Source: CAVVXX01 sp052389895
GTDB taxonomy: Bacteria > Pseudomonadota > Alphaproteobacteria > Micropepsales > Micropepsaceae
DNA length: 64,000 bases
NCBI GenBank assembly: GCA_052389895.1
Contig: JBQTHM010000008.1
Location: forward strand, 62,001-126,000
Direction: 5' to 3'
Shown piece by piece: positions 8,413-17,320 of the stretch. The translations under genes were made by a program, and so were the position numbers. Under the pieces are notes generated by a model. That model saw only the letters and a program-made list of their open reading frames with translations. It was not told where the DNA came from and did no database searches. Within the stretch, counting starts at the first letter, position 1, and every line of letters starts with the position of its first letter.

Positions 8413-9777
8413 ATGACCGCTCTGTTTGCGCCTGCCGCGCGCCTTCCGGAAGCGTGGGCCAGCAATGTCCGCTTCGATGTCGGCGCGGACGGCGTTATCG
8501 AGGCGGTAACGGCGGGCGCGGACCAAAACGGGGCGGAGGTGCTGGAAGGCCCCGTCATTCCCGGCATTCCCAATCTGCACAGCCATGCCTTTCAGCGCGC
8601 CATGGCGGGCCTTGCGGAACGCCGTCACGGCGATGATGATTTCTGGTCATGGCGCGAAGCCATGTACCGCTTTCTTTCGGTGCTTTCGCCAAGCGATGTC
8701 GAAATCATCGCCACGCAGCTTTACGTGGAGATGGTGAAGGCGGGCTACACGCGCGTCTGCGAATTCCACTATCTGCATAATGAGCGCACAGGCGCGCGCT
8801 ATTCCGAGCCGGCCGTCATGGCGCGGGCGCATTTGCGCGCGGCGCGAACGGCCGGCATCGGCATGACGCTGGTGCCTACGCTTTATGCGCACGGCGGTTG
8901 CGGCGGCAAGCCGCTCAAGGATTCTCAAAAGCGCTTTGCCATCACGCCCGAACAGCTCGCCGGGATGGTGCAGGCGCTGGAGGAGGAAACCGCCCATGTG
9001 CCCGGCGCACACGTCGCGGTCGGCATTCATAGCCTGCGGGCGGCAGACATTCCCGAAATCGAGAAGGTCATTGCCGCATTGCCATACCGCGCCATGCACA
9101 TCCATGTGTCCGAGCAAATGAAGGAAGTCGAGGAATGCAGGGCCTGGTGCGGGCAAACGCCCATTGCCCAGCTCGACCGCACAATCGGATTGGGCGAGCA
9201 GTGGAATCTGGTGCATGCGACGCATGCCACGGCCGAAGAAATCGAACGCATCACAGAGGCGGGGGCAACGGTGACACTGTGCCCCTCGACCGAAGGCAAT
9301 CTTGGCGACGGGTTATTTCCCGCCGACGATTTTTTCCGCAAGGGCGGTGTCTTTGGCATTGGCTCCGACAGCCAGATTTGCACCGATCCGCGCGAGGAGC
9401 TTCGCCTTTTTGAATATGGGCGCAGGCTCAAGGCCGGGAAGCGCGCGCTGTCGGCCGACAAGGCGACGCCGAACTCAGGCGCCTGGCTGTGGCTGCGAGC
9501 GGCCGAAGGCGGCGAGCGCCCCTCCGCCGCACCAGTGGGCAAGCTCGCCAAGGATTATCGCGCGGACATGCTCGTGCTCAATGGCAATGCGCCGAGCCTT
9601 CTGGGCCGCGAAGGTGACACCTTGCTTGACGCCTTCGTCTTTGCCACGCAGGGCTCGCCGGCCATTCGCGATGTCATCGTCGGTGGCAAGCGGGTGGTGG
9701 AGTTCGGACATCATCACGCCGAGGAACAGGCGGAGGAACAATTCCGCCGCGCGTGGGAAAAGTGGAAAACCGCATGA
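8413..9777 (+). CDS. hutF: Formimidoylglutamate deiminase
   Basis: HutF deiminates N-formimidoyl-L-glutamate to N-formyl-L-glutamate and ammonia, the branch of histidine degradation that proceeds through N-formylglutamate. The 454-residue amidohydrolase shows the metal ligands IPNLHSHAFQRAMAG (His56, His58), the distal-barrel histidines in MHIHVSEQ and LVHATHAT, and the catalytic Asp in GIGSDSQICTDP. TLCPSTEGNLGDGLFP is a family hallmark that separates it from guanine deaminases. It is the first gene of hutF-hutU-hutG. Its TGA overlaps the hutU ATG (ATGA), indicating translational coupling. Confidence 0.94.
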   Translation: MTALFAPAARLPEAWASNVRFDVGADGVIEAVTAGADQNGAEVLEGPVIPGIPNLHSHAFQRAMAGLAERRHGDDDFWSWREAMYRFLSVLSPSDVEIIATQLYVEMVKAGYTRVCEFHYLHNERTGARYSEPAVMARAHLRAARTAGIGMTLVPTLYAHGGCGGKPLKDSQKRFAITPEQLAGMVQALEEETAHVPGAHVAVGIHSLRAADIPEIEKVIAALPYRAMHIHVSEQMKEVEECRAWCGQTPIAQLDRTIGLGEQWNLVHATHATAEEIERITEAGATVTLCPSTEGNLGDGLFPADDFFRKGGVFGIGSDSQICTDPREELRLFEYGRRLKAGKRALSADKATPNSGAWLWLRAAEGGERPSAAPVGKLAKDYRADMLVLNGNAPSLLGREGDTLLDAFVFATQGSPAIRDVIVGGKRVVEFGHHHAEEQAEEQFRRAWEKWKTA

Positions 9778-11438
9778 AAGCGAATGCGCGCGTGGTGCGT
9801 GCGCCGAGAGGCACGCAGATATCTGCCAAGTCGTGGCTGACCGAAGCACCTATGCGCATGATAATGAACAACCTCGACCCCGATGTGGCCGAACGCCCCG
9901 AAGAACTCGTTGTCTATGGCGGCATGGGGAAGGCCGCCAGGAACTGGGAGGCGTTCGACCGCATCGTGGGTACGCTCAAAGTGCTGGAAGGAAACGAGAC
10001 GCTGCTGGTGCAATCGGGAAAGCCGGTAGGCGTGTTCCGCACCCACGAGGATGCGCCGCGCGTCCTCATCGCCAATTCCAATCTGGTGCCCAAATGGGCG
10101 GATTGGGCGCATTTCAACGAGCTCGACCGCCGTGGCCTGATGATGTACGGCCAGATGACGGCGGGCTCGTGGATCTATATCGGCAGCCAGGGAATCATTC
10201 AGGGCACGTTCGAGACCTTCGCCGAAATGGGCCGCCGGCATTATGGCGGCAATCTCGCTGGCAAATGGATTCTTACCGCGGGCCTCGGCGGCATGGGCGG
10301 CGCGCAGCCGCTGGCGGCGACATTGGCCGGCGCTTCCATGCTTGCGGTGGAATGTCAGCGTTCGCGCATCGAGCGGCGCCTGACCACGCGTTATCTTGAT
10401 CGCTCGACCGAGAGCTTGGACGAGGCGCTCGCGATTGTTCAGGACGCCGCAAAAAGCAAACGCGCCGTGTCGGTTGGTTTGCTTGGAAACGCAGCCGAAG
10501 TGCTTCCCGAACTCGTGCGCCGCGGCGTGCGCCCGGACGCGGTGACGGACCAGACATCGGCGCACGATCCAGCGAAGGGATATCTGCCCGAAGCCTGGAC
10601 GGTTGATGAGTGGGAGTCGAAGCGGGTAATCGATCCCAAAGCGGTCGAAACCGCTGCACGCAAGTCCATCCGCAAACATGTGGAAGCGATGCTTGCGTTT
10701 CACAAGCAAGGCATTCCTACCTTCGACTACGGCAACAACATCCGCCAGGTAGCGAAGGACGAGGGGCTCGCAAACGCCTTCGATTTTCCCGGCTTTGTCC
10801 CCGCCTATATCCGGCCGCTGTTCTGCAAGGGCGTGGGGCCGTTCCGCTGGGTGGCGCTATCGGGAGATTCCGAAGACATCTATCGCACCGACGAAGCGGT
10901 GAAGTCGCTGTTGCCCGAGGCAAAGCAGACGCATCATTGGCTCGATCAGGCGCGCAGAAAGATTCAGTTCCAGGGTTTGCCCGCGCGCATTTGCTGGGTG
11001 GGCCTGGGCGATCGCCACCGCATCGGGCTCAAATTCAATGAGATGGTGGCTTCCGGCGAAGTGAAGGCGCCGATCGTGATTGGCCGCGACCACCTGGATT
11101 CGGGCTCGGTCGCCAGTCCCAACCGCGAAACGGAAGCCATGAAGGACGGCTCGGATGCGGTGTCCGACTGGCCGCTGCTCAACGCGCTGCTGAACACCGC
11201 CAGCGGCGCCACTTGGGTGTCCTTCCATCACGGCGGCGGGGTCGGCATGGGCTATTCGCAGCATGCCGGCATGGTCATGGTTTGCGATGGAACGCCACAA
11301 GCGGCACGGCGCATCGAGCGCGTGCTGTGGAACGATCCCGCCAGCGGCGTCATGCGCCACGCAGATGCCGGATACGACGACGCGATCGCCTGTGCGCGCA
11401 GATTCGGTCTAAAGCTTCCTTCGCTGGACGGGCCGTGA
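9774..11438 (+). CDS. hutU: Urocanate hydratase
   Basis: Urocanase adds water to urocanate to give imidazolonepropionate, using tightly bound NAD+ as an electrophile. Length is 554 residues from ATG 9774. An in-frame GTG at 9753 lies inside hutF and is less likely. Hallmarks are ELVVYGGMGKAARNWEAF, YIGSQGIIQGTFETF, the NAD-binding TAGLGGMGGAQPLAATLAG, DQTSAHDP and the C-terminal WVSFHHGGGVGMGYSQHAG. It overlaps hutF by 4 bases and hutG by about 4 bases (GTGA), so the three are translated from one message. Confidence 0.96.
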   Translation: MKANARVVRAPRGTQISAKSWLTEAPMRMIMNNLDPDVAERPEELVVYGGMGKAARNWEAFDRIVGTLKVLEGNETLLVQSGKPVGVFRTHEDAPRVLIANSNLVPKWADWAHFNELDRRGLMMYGQMTAGSWIYIGSQGIIQGTFETFAEMGRRHYGGNLAGKWILTAGLGGMGGAQPLAATLAGASMLAVECQRSRIERRLTTRYLDRSTESLDEALAIVQDAAKSKRAVSVGLLGNAAEVLPELVRRGVRPDAVTDQTSAHDPAKGYLPEAWTVDEWESKRVIDPKAVETAARKSIRKHVEAMLAFHKQGIPTFDYGNNIRQVAKDEGLANAFDFPGFVPAYIRPLFCKGVGPFRWVALSGDSEDIYRTDEAVKSLLPEAKQTHHWLDQARRKIQFQGLPARICWVGLGDRHRIGLKFNEMVASGEVKAPIVIGRDHLDSGSVASPNRETEAMKDGSDAVSDWPLLNALLNTASGATWVSFHHGGGVGMGYSQHAGMVMVCDGTPQAARRIERVLWNDPASGVMRHADAGYDDAIACARRFGLKLPSLDGP

Positions 11439-12265
11439 GTATGGAGCTGTTTGAGTTTCGTCACGGCAACGGTCCGCTCGTCGTCAGCATGCCGCATCCG
11501 GGAACTTACATTCCCGGCGCCATTCTCGCGCGCATGACCGCAAAAGGCCGGGCGCTCGCCGACAGGGACTGGCACGTGGACAAGCTGTACGATTTTCTGC
11601 CGGAGCTGGATGCGAGCTGCGTTCGCGCGAACTATTCTCGCTACGTGGCCGACCTCAACCGCGATCCCGAAGGGCATCTGCTTTATCCGGGACGTTTTGA
11701 AACGATGATGTGCCCGGAAACAACTTTCGTTGGCGACCGCATATACCGCCAGGGTGAAGGGCTCGACCGGGACGAAATTGCCGAACGCCGCGCGCGCTAT
11801 TGGGCGCCGTACCACGAAAAGCTCGCTTGGATCCTAGCCGAAACGAAGAGGCGTCACGGTTACGCTATCCTGCTCGACGCGCACTCCATTCTTTCGCGTG
11901 TGCCGAGGCTGTTCGAAGGAACGCTTCCTGATCTCAACCTCGGCACGGCGGACGGTAACACTTGTGCCGCAGATTTTCAGGCGGCGGCCGCGCACGTGCT
12001 GGGCGGGCAATCGCAGTTCAGTTTCATCGCCAACGGCCGTTTCAAGGGCGGTTACATCACGCGCCACTACGGCAACCCGGCACAGCACGTGCACGCGCTG
12101 CAGCTCGAAATCGCGATGTCGGCCTATCTCGATGAAAGTGATCCTTCCTCGTTCGAGAAAGCGCGGCTGGAGCCGCTGAACAAACTTATTCGCGCATTCT
12201 TATGGGCTGTGATCGAAAAAGCCGCGTTCCACTACGAGCGCACGGCGAGTCAGGGCGCGCCGTAA
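11435..12265 (+). CDS. hutG: N-formylglutamate deformylase
   Basis: HutG (N-formylglutamate amidohydrolase) releases formate and glutamate in the last step of the HutF branch. About 276 residues. Diagnostic segments are PLVVSMPHPGTYIP, NRDPEGHLLYPGR, LLDAHSILSRVPRLFEGTLPDLNLGT and GGYITRHYGNP followed by HALQLEIAMSAYL. The GTG at 11435 overlaps the hutU stop (GTGA); the ATG at 11441 two codons later is equally usable. The 3' end overlaps the convergent 5-oxoprolinase by 16 bases. Histidine ammonia-lyase (hutH), the first enzyme, is not in the window. Confidence 0.93.
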   Translation: MSMELFEFRHGNGPLVVSMPHPGTYIPGAILARMTAKGRALADRDWHVDKLYDFLPELDASCVRANYSRYVADLNRDPEGHLLYPGRFETMMCPETTFVGDRIYRQGEGLDRDEIAERRARYWAPYHEKLAWILAETKRRHGYAILLDAHSILSRVPRLFEGTLPDLNLGTADGNTCAADFQAAAAHVLGGQSQFSFIANGRFKGGYITRHYGNPAQHVHALQLEIAMSAYLDESDPSSFEKARLEPLNKLIRAFLWAVIEKAAFHYERTASQGAP

Positions 12266-15200
12266 CCGCCACCCCCGGGCGTCTGGATTTCGATGGCGTC
12301 GCCCGGTGCTACTTTGGTTTCGTCGCGGCCCTTCATTTGTTCGCGTGCGCCACTCGCGCGAACGACTGTGTTGATGCCTTTCAGCGCGGGCTCGCCGCCG
12401 TTCAGGCCAAACGGTTCCGTTTCCCGCCGCGTGGAAAGAATCGCCGCGTTCATCGCCTCGCGGAAACGGATGCGGCGCACTACGCCGTCGCCGCCTTTGT
12501 GCTTCCCGCGTCCGCCTGACTTATTGCGAATGGAAAACTCCTCGATGAGGACGGGATAGCGCGCTTCCAGCACTTCCGGATCGGTCAGGTGGGAATTGGT
12601 CATGTGCGTGTGCACCGCGGACTGGCCGTCGAATGTCGCGCCCGCGCCGGCGCCGCCGCAGATGGTTTCATAATACTGATGGCGCGCATTGCCAAAGGTG
12701 AGATTGTTCATGGTGCCTTGCGCCGCTGCCATCACGCCCAGTGCGCCGAACAGCGCGTCCACCACCGCCTGGCTCGTTTCTACATTGCCGCCGGCCACGG
12801 CCGCGGGCGGGCGCGGATTGAGCAGCGATCCCCCTGGCACGATAATTTCCAGCGGCTTTAGGCATCCCGCGTTCATCGGAATGTCGCTCTGCACAAGGCA
12901 GCGGAACACGTATAGCACCGCCGCCTTGGTCACGGAGCGCGGCGCATTCAGATTATTGTCCTGTTGCGCGCTCGTGCCGGTAAAGTCGATGGTTGCCCCG
13001 CGCCGCGCGCGGTCAACCGTGACTCTCACCTGTATCCGCATGCCGTCGTCCATCGGCAAGACGAAAGCGCCGTCCTTGAGCGCGCCGATCACCTGGCGCA
13101 CCGCTTCCTCGGCGTTGTCCTGCACATGGCGCATATAGGCGGTCAGCGTTTCCGCCCCGTGCAGCGCGGCCGCGCGGTGCAGTTCCTTCGCGCCCCTGGC
13201 GCAGGCGGCCGCCTGCGCCTTCAAGTCGGCGATATTCTGATCTGGATTGCGTGCAGGGAATTTTCCGCGCGTGAGAATGGCGCGCATGGCGGCCTCGTCG
13301 AGTTCGCCCTTGTGCACCATGCGTACGCCGTCAAACAGTGCGCCTTCTTCGTCAATGGTACGCGAGAAGGGCGGCATGGAACCCGGAGAAATTCCGCCGA
13401 TGTCGGCATGGTGCCCGCGCGCCGCCACGAAAAAGCGGCGGTCCCCATCAATGAACACAGGCGCCACAACGGTTACGTCCGGCATGTGCGTCCCGCCGTC
13501 ATAGGGAGCATTCGTGACAAAGGCGTCGCCGTTCTCGATGCGGTCGCCGAATTTGCGGATGATGGAAATGACGCAGTCGCCCATCGAGCCCAGATGCACC
13601 GGCATGTGCGGCGCGTTGGCGACAAGGCCACCTTCGGAATCGAAGATGGCGCAGGAAAAATCCAGCCGCTCCTTGATGTTCACTGAGGTGGCCGTGTTTT
13701 GGAGCGTGACGCCCATCTCTTCTGCAATCGCCATGAAAAGGTTCGCGTACACTTCCAGCAGAACGGGATCGGGAGCTGTCGTGCTTGTGCGCGCGCCCGT
13801 TCGCGGGCTCACGCGCGTGAGAATGACCGCGCGTGCGGGCGTAACTTCGGCGCGCCATTCGGGCTCGACGACAATCGTCTGATGCGGCTCGATCAGCAGG
13901 GCAGGGCCGGTGACCCAGGCGCCCGCCGCAAGGCTTTCCACCTGGTGCACTGCCCCATCGTGCCAGGCGCCTTGGGAATAGAATCGAGCGCGATCGGATC
14001 GTGTGCCTGTAACGCTTGTTCGCAGGGCGGGCTTGGAGGCGGGCATCGTGCTTTCCGCTTCCACTTCCATCGACTCCACGACCAATGGCCGCCCCTCGAA
14101 GCCGAAGCCGAAAAGGCGCGCGTGCGCCTCGCCGAAATTGCGCGCCATTTCATCGAACGCGCCAAGCGATATGGGAATGCTTGTGTCGCTGCCCTGGTAA
14201 CGGACGTGGACGCGTTTTCGTACGTTTACGGAAGTTGCTCCCTGGCGTGAAAGCTCCGCGGTCGTTTCGCTTTCGAGCTCCACAGCGATTTGCTCAAGCG
14301 AATTGATGAGGTCCGCATCCAGCTGTTTTTCGATAGCCCGTTGGCGCACCGCGCGCAGCGCCGCAAGCATCATTCCGTACGCGGACAACAGGCTTGAAAA
14401 CGGATGGATGAATACACGTGAAATGGAAAGCGCATCCGCCGCCAGGCAGGCATGCTGGCCGCCCGCGCCGCCGAAACAGTTGAGCGTGTAGTCGCGCGTG
14501 TCATAGCCGCGCGCCACCGAAATGCGCTTGATGGCGTGCGCCATGTTTTCCACGGCGATGCGGATGAAGCCGTCCGCCACGTCCTCCGGCGCGCGCCCCG
14601 CCAGCGCCGCGAGACTGGCGAAGGCGGCGCGCACGGAATCCGGGTCCAGCGGCTGATCGCAGTTCGGCCCGAACAGGCGCGGGAAATGCTCGGGCATCAG
14701 TTTGCCCAGCATCACATTGGCATCGGTCACGGTGAGCGGCCCGCCGCGGCGATAGCTCATTGGCCCGGGATCGGCGCCCGCCGAATCCGGGCCTACGCGG
14801 AAGCGCGCCCCGTCGAAATGCAGGATGGAGCCGCCGCCCGCCGCCACCGAATGTACGGCCATCATGGGCACGCGCAGCTTCACGCCGCCGATTTCGCTTT
14901 CGTAGATGCGTTCATACACGCCGTCATAGCGCGACACGTCGGTGGACGTGCCGCCCATGTCGAAGCCGATGGCGCGTGAGAACCCTGCCTCCTTGGCGGT
15001 TTCCGCCATGCCGACGACGCCGCCGGCCGGTCCGGAGACGATCGCGTCCTTGCCGCGGAAAAATTCGGGTGCGGCGAGCCCGCCATTCGAGGTCATGAAG
15101 AAGAGACGCGCTGAGCCAATCGCGTGCGCGACATGGCGCGAATAGCGGTCGAGTACCGGCGAAAGATAGGCGTCGGCTACCGTGGTATCGCCGCGGCTGA

Positions 15201-15810
15201 CAAATTTCGGCAGCGGAACGGTGCCGTGGCTGGCCGAAACATATGTCATGTCCACTTCGCGGGCAATTTCCGCGGCGCGGTTTTCATGTGCGGGAAAGCG
15301 ATAGCCGTGCATGAAAAGAATGGCGCATGAGCGGATTCCGTCGCGCTGCGCGCTGGCAAGTGCCTGGCGCAATGGCGCCTCATCAAGGGGTTTGATGACT
15401 TCACCTTCCGTTGTGACGCGTTCATCGGCTTCGATGACGCATTCATAAAGCATGTCGGGAAGCGCGATATTCAGCTCGAACAGCTTGGGCCGGTTCTGGT
15501 AGCCGATGCGAAGCTGGTCGCGGAATCCTTTCGTTGTTACCAGTACGGCGCGTTCGCCCTTGCGCTCGAGCAGCGCGTTGGTCGCCACTGTCGTGCCCAT
15601 GCGCAACTCGGCGACGCGCCGCGAAGGTATGGGCGCGTTTGCAGCCAGGCCAAGAACGCGCCGGATGCCTTCTAGGGCTGCGTCATCGTAGGCCGGGTTG
15701 TCGGACAGCAGCTTGAGCGTTTGCAGCGTGCCGTCGGGCGACTCCGCGATGAGGTCGGTAAAGGTTCCGCCGCGGTCGACGTAAAAGCGCCATTGGCCCG
15801 ATGCCGTCAT
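12250..15810 (-). CDS. 5-oxoprolinase / hydantoinase, fused HyuA-HyuB type
   Basis: This 1186-residue protein joins the HyuA and HyuB domains in one chain, as in ATP-dependent 5-oxoprolinases (OplAH type), which convert 5-oxo-L-proline to glutamate. The N-terminal half shows the actin-like ATPase motifs FYVDRGGTFTDLIA, GTTVATNALLERKG and IGFDMGGTSTDVSRYDG. The second half, from about residue 670, has the HyuB sequence NAPYDGGTHMPDVTVVAPVF and RGHHADIGGISPGSMPP. Length fits full 5-oxoprolinases (about 1200-1290). Its reaction product is the same as that of the converging hut genes, glutamate. It starts 31 bases after the outer-membrane lipoprotein gene and may be a read-through member of the efflux operon. 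N-carbamoyl hydantoinase activity is an alternative. Confidence 0.87.
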   Translation of the reverse strand: MTASGQWRFYVDRGGTFTDLIAESPDGTLQTLKLLSDNPAYDDAALEGIRRVLGLAANAPIPSRRVAELRMGTTVATNALLERKGERAVLVTTKGFRDQLRIGYQNRPKLFELNIALPDMLYECVIEADERVTTEGEVIKPLDEAPLRQALASAQRDGIRSCAILFMHGYRFPAHENRAAEIAREVDMTYVSASHGTVPLPKFVSRGDTTVADAYLSPVLDRYSRHVAHAIGSARLFFMTSNGGLAAPEFFRGKDAIVSGPAGGVVGMAETAKEAGFSRAIGFDMGGTSTDVSRYDGVYERIYESEIGGVKLRVPMMAVHSVAAGGGSILHFDGARFRVGPDSAGADPGPMSYRRGGPLTVTDANVMLGKLMPEHFPRLFGPNCDQPLDPDSVRAAFASLAALAGRAPEDVADGFIRIAVENMAHAIKRISVARGYDTRDYTLNCFGGAGGQHACLAADALSISRVFIHPFSSLLSAYGMMLAALRAVRQRAIEKQLDADLINSLEQIAVELESETTAELSRQGATSVNVRKRVHVRYQGSDTSIPISLGAFDEMARNFGEAHARLFGFGFEGRPLVVESMEVEAESTMPASKPALRTSVTGTRSDRARFYSQGAWHDGAVHQVESLAAGAWVTGPALLIEPHQTIVVEPEWRAEVTPARAVILTRVSPRTGARTSTTAPDPVLLEVYANLFMAIAEEMGVTLQNTATSVNIKERLDFSCAIFDSEGGLVANAPHMPVHLGSMGDCVISIIRKFGDRIENGDAFVTNAPYDGGTHMPDVTVVAPVFIDGDRRFFVAARGHHADIGGISPGSMPPFSRTIDEEGALFDGVRMVHKGELDEAAMRAILTRGKFPARNPDQNIADLKAQAAACARGAKELHRAAALHGAETLTAYMRHVQDNAEEAVRQVIGALKDGAFVLPMDDGMRIQVRVTVDRARRGATIDFTGTSAQQDNNLNAPRSVTKAAVLYVFRCLVQSDIPMNAGCLKPLEIIVPGGSLLNPRPPAAVAGGNVETSQAVVDALFGALGVMAAAQGTMNNLTFGNARHQYYETICGGAGAGATFDGQSAVHTHMTNSHLTDPEVLEARYPVLIEEFSIRNKSGGRGKHKGGDGVVRRIRFREAMNAAILSTRRETEPFGLNGGEPALKGINTVVRASGAREQMKGRDETKVAPGDAIEIQTPGGGGYGAP

Positions 15811-15841
15811 GAACGAAGAGTGGCGCAGGCGCGCCCCCTTG

Positions 15842-17320
15842 TCACGATTTCGGCTCGCCCGCCTTAGGGGGCGTTTCGGGAAGCGAGTAGAAAAATCCGG
15901 GTTCGGGAACCTGCGAGGTCTCCCATCCGCCGCCCAGCGCCACGACGAGACCCGCGCTTGCCTGAAGCCGCTGGCTCTGCACGTCGATTGCCGCGCGTTC
16001 GGCGTTGAAGCGCGTGGTCTGCGCGGTGACGACGGTCGTGTAATCCGTAATGCCGGCCCTGTATTGGTTCAGTGCGATCTGCTCGGCCAGGCGCGCATCC
16101 TTCACCGTCTGATCCTGCACCTTGGCTTGGCGTTCCAGAATGCGCAGCGCCGCCAGCTGGTCTTCCACTTGCTGGAGGGCGGTCAGCACCGTCTGCCGGT
16201 AATTCGCCACCGACTGATCGAAATTCGCGCGCGCAAGCGCGATTTGCGCCTCGCGTGCACCGCCATCGAATATCGTTTGCGCCAGCGCGGGCCCGAACGC
16301 CCAGATGGCGTTGGAGGCATTGAACAGCGAGGAAAACGCGTTCGAGGCGAAGCCATACATGCCCGAAAGGGTGATATTGGGAAACCACGCGGAAACGGCG
16401 ACGCCCACTTGCGCATTGGCCTCTCCCATGCGCCGCTCCGCCGCGGCGACATCGGGTCTGCGTTCAAGAAGCGCCGAGGGAATTCCTGCCGGTACCACGG
16501 GCACGTCCGCTGTAAGCGCCGCGGGTTCGAGCGCAAGCTCGGCGGGCGGCTTGCCTACGAGCACGGCGATCGCATGCTCCAGACGCGCCCGCGTAAGCTC
16601 CGTGCTGATCAGCTCCGCCTGCGCATTGCCGAGCTGCGTTTGCGCCGTCAGCACGTCCGAAAGCGCCGCCACACCCACGGCGTACCGGTTCTTTGCGATT
16701 TCGAGTGACTCCTCGAGCGCTTGTACCGTGGCTTCCAGCCGGCGCTTCTGTTCTTCCGCCGCGCGCAGCTGGAAATAGGCGGAGGCGAGCTCGCCCTGCG
16801 CGGAAAGGCGCGCAGCGGCAAGGTCCGCCGCACTCGCCTGGGCGGCGAACAGGCTCGACTCCACGCTGCGCCGGATGCGGCCCCAGAGATCAATCTGCCA
16901 GTCGCCCTGAAGGCTTGCCTCAACACGCCTGCGCGATTTGTTACTGCCCGGAATCGATGCACCGGCGGAAGTCTGCCCGCGCGATTGTGTGACGGATGTA
17001 TTGCCCGTGATGGCTGGCAGAAGCTGCCCGCGCTCGATACCCACCTGCTCGCGCGCCGCACGATACGCAGCTTCGGCGGCCTTCAAATTCTGGTTCGAGA
17101 TTTCCACTTGTTTCGCGAGCGCATCCAGCACGGGATCGTCGTACATCGCCCACCATGCACCATTCGTTACTTCACCCGGCGTCGCGGGTTTCCAGCCCTG
17201 GACCTCTTTGTACTCGGCGCTGACGGGCGCGCTCGGCCGCTCGTAGTCTGGCCCTACTGCGCAGGCCGAAATGAACGCGGGCGTAAGGAGGGCGGCCAGG
17301 CGCATCGCATAACTGCTCAT
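15842..17320 (-). CDS. RND efflux outer-membrane lipoprotein, NodT/OprM family
   Basis: This is the outer-membrane exit duct of a tripartite efflux pump. It has 492 residues. The N-terminus is a lipoprotein signal, with the lipobox in TPAFISACAVGPDY, where Cys would be acylated. GPDYERPSAPV is the classical start of mature NodT/OprM proteins. Two outer-membrane-efflux repeats with long helical coiled-coil segments follow; AAYRAAREQVGIERGQLLP and LLERRPDVAAAERR are signature stretches. Its ATG overlaps the TGA of the upstream pump gene (ATGA), so it is the last dedicated gene of the four-gene efflux operon. Confidence 0.93.
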   Translation of the reverse strand: MSSYAMRLAALLTPAFISACAVGPDYERPSAPVSAEYKEVQGWKPATPGEVTNGAWWAMYDDPVLDALAKQVEISNQNLKAAEAAYRAAREQVGIERGQLLPAITGNTSVTQSRGQTSAGASIPGSNKSRRRVEASLQGDWQIDLWGRIRRSVESSLFAAQASAADLAAARLSAQGELASAYFQLRAAEEQKRRLEATVQALEESLEIAKNRYAVGVAALSDVLTAQTQLGNAQAELISTELTRARLEHAIAVLVGKPPAELALEPAALTADVPVVPAGIPSALLERRPDVAAAERRMGEANAQVGVAVSAWFPNITLSGMYGFASNAFSSLFNASNAIWAFGPALAQTIFDGGAREAQIALARANFDQSVANYRQTVLTALQQVEDQLAALRILERQAKVQDQTVKDARLAEQIALNQYRAGITDYTTVVTAQTTRFNAERAAIDVQSQRLQASAGLVVALGGGWETSQVPEPGFFYSLPETPPKAGEPKS

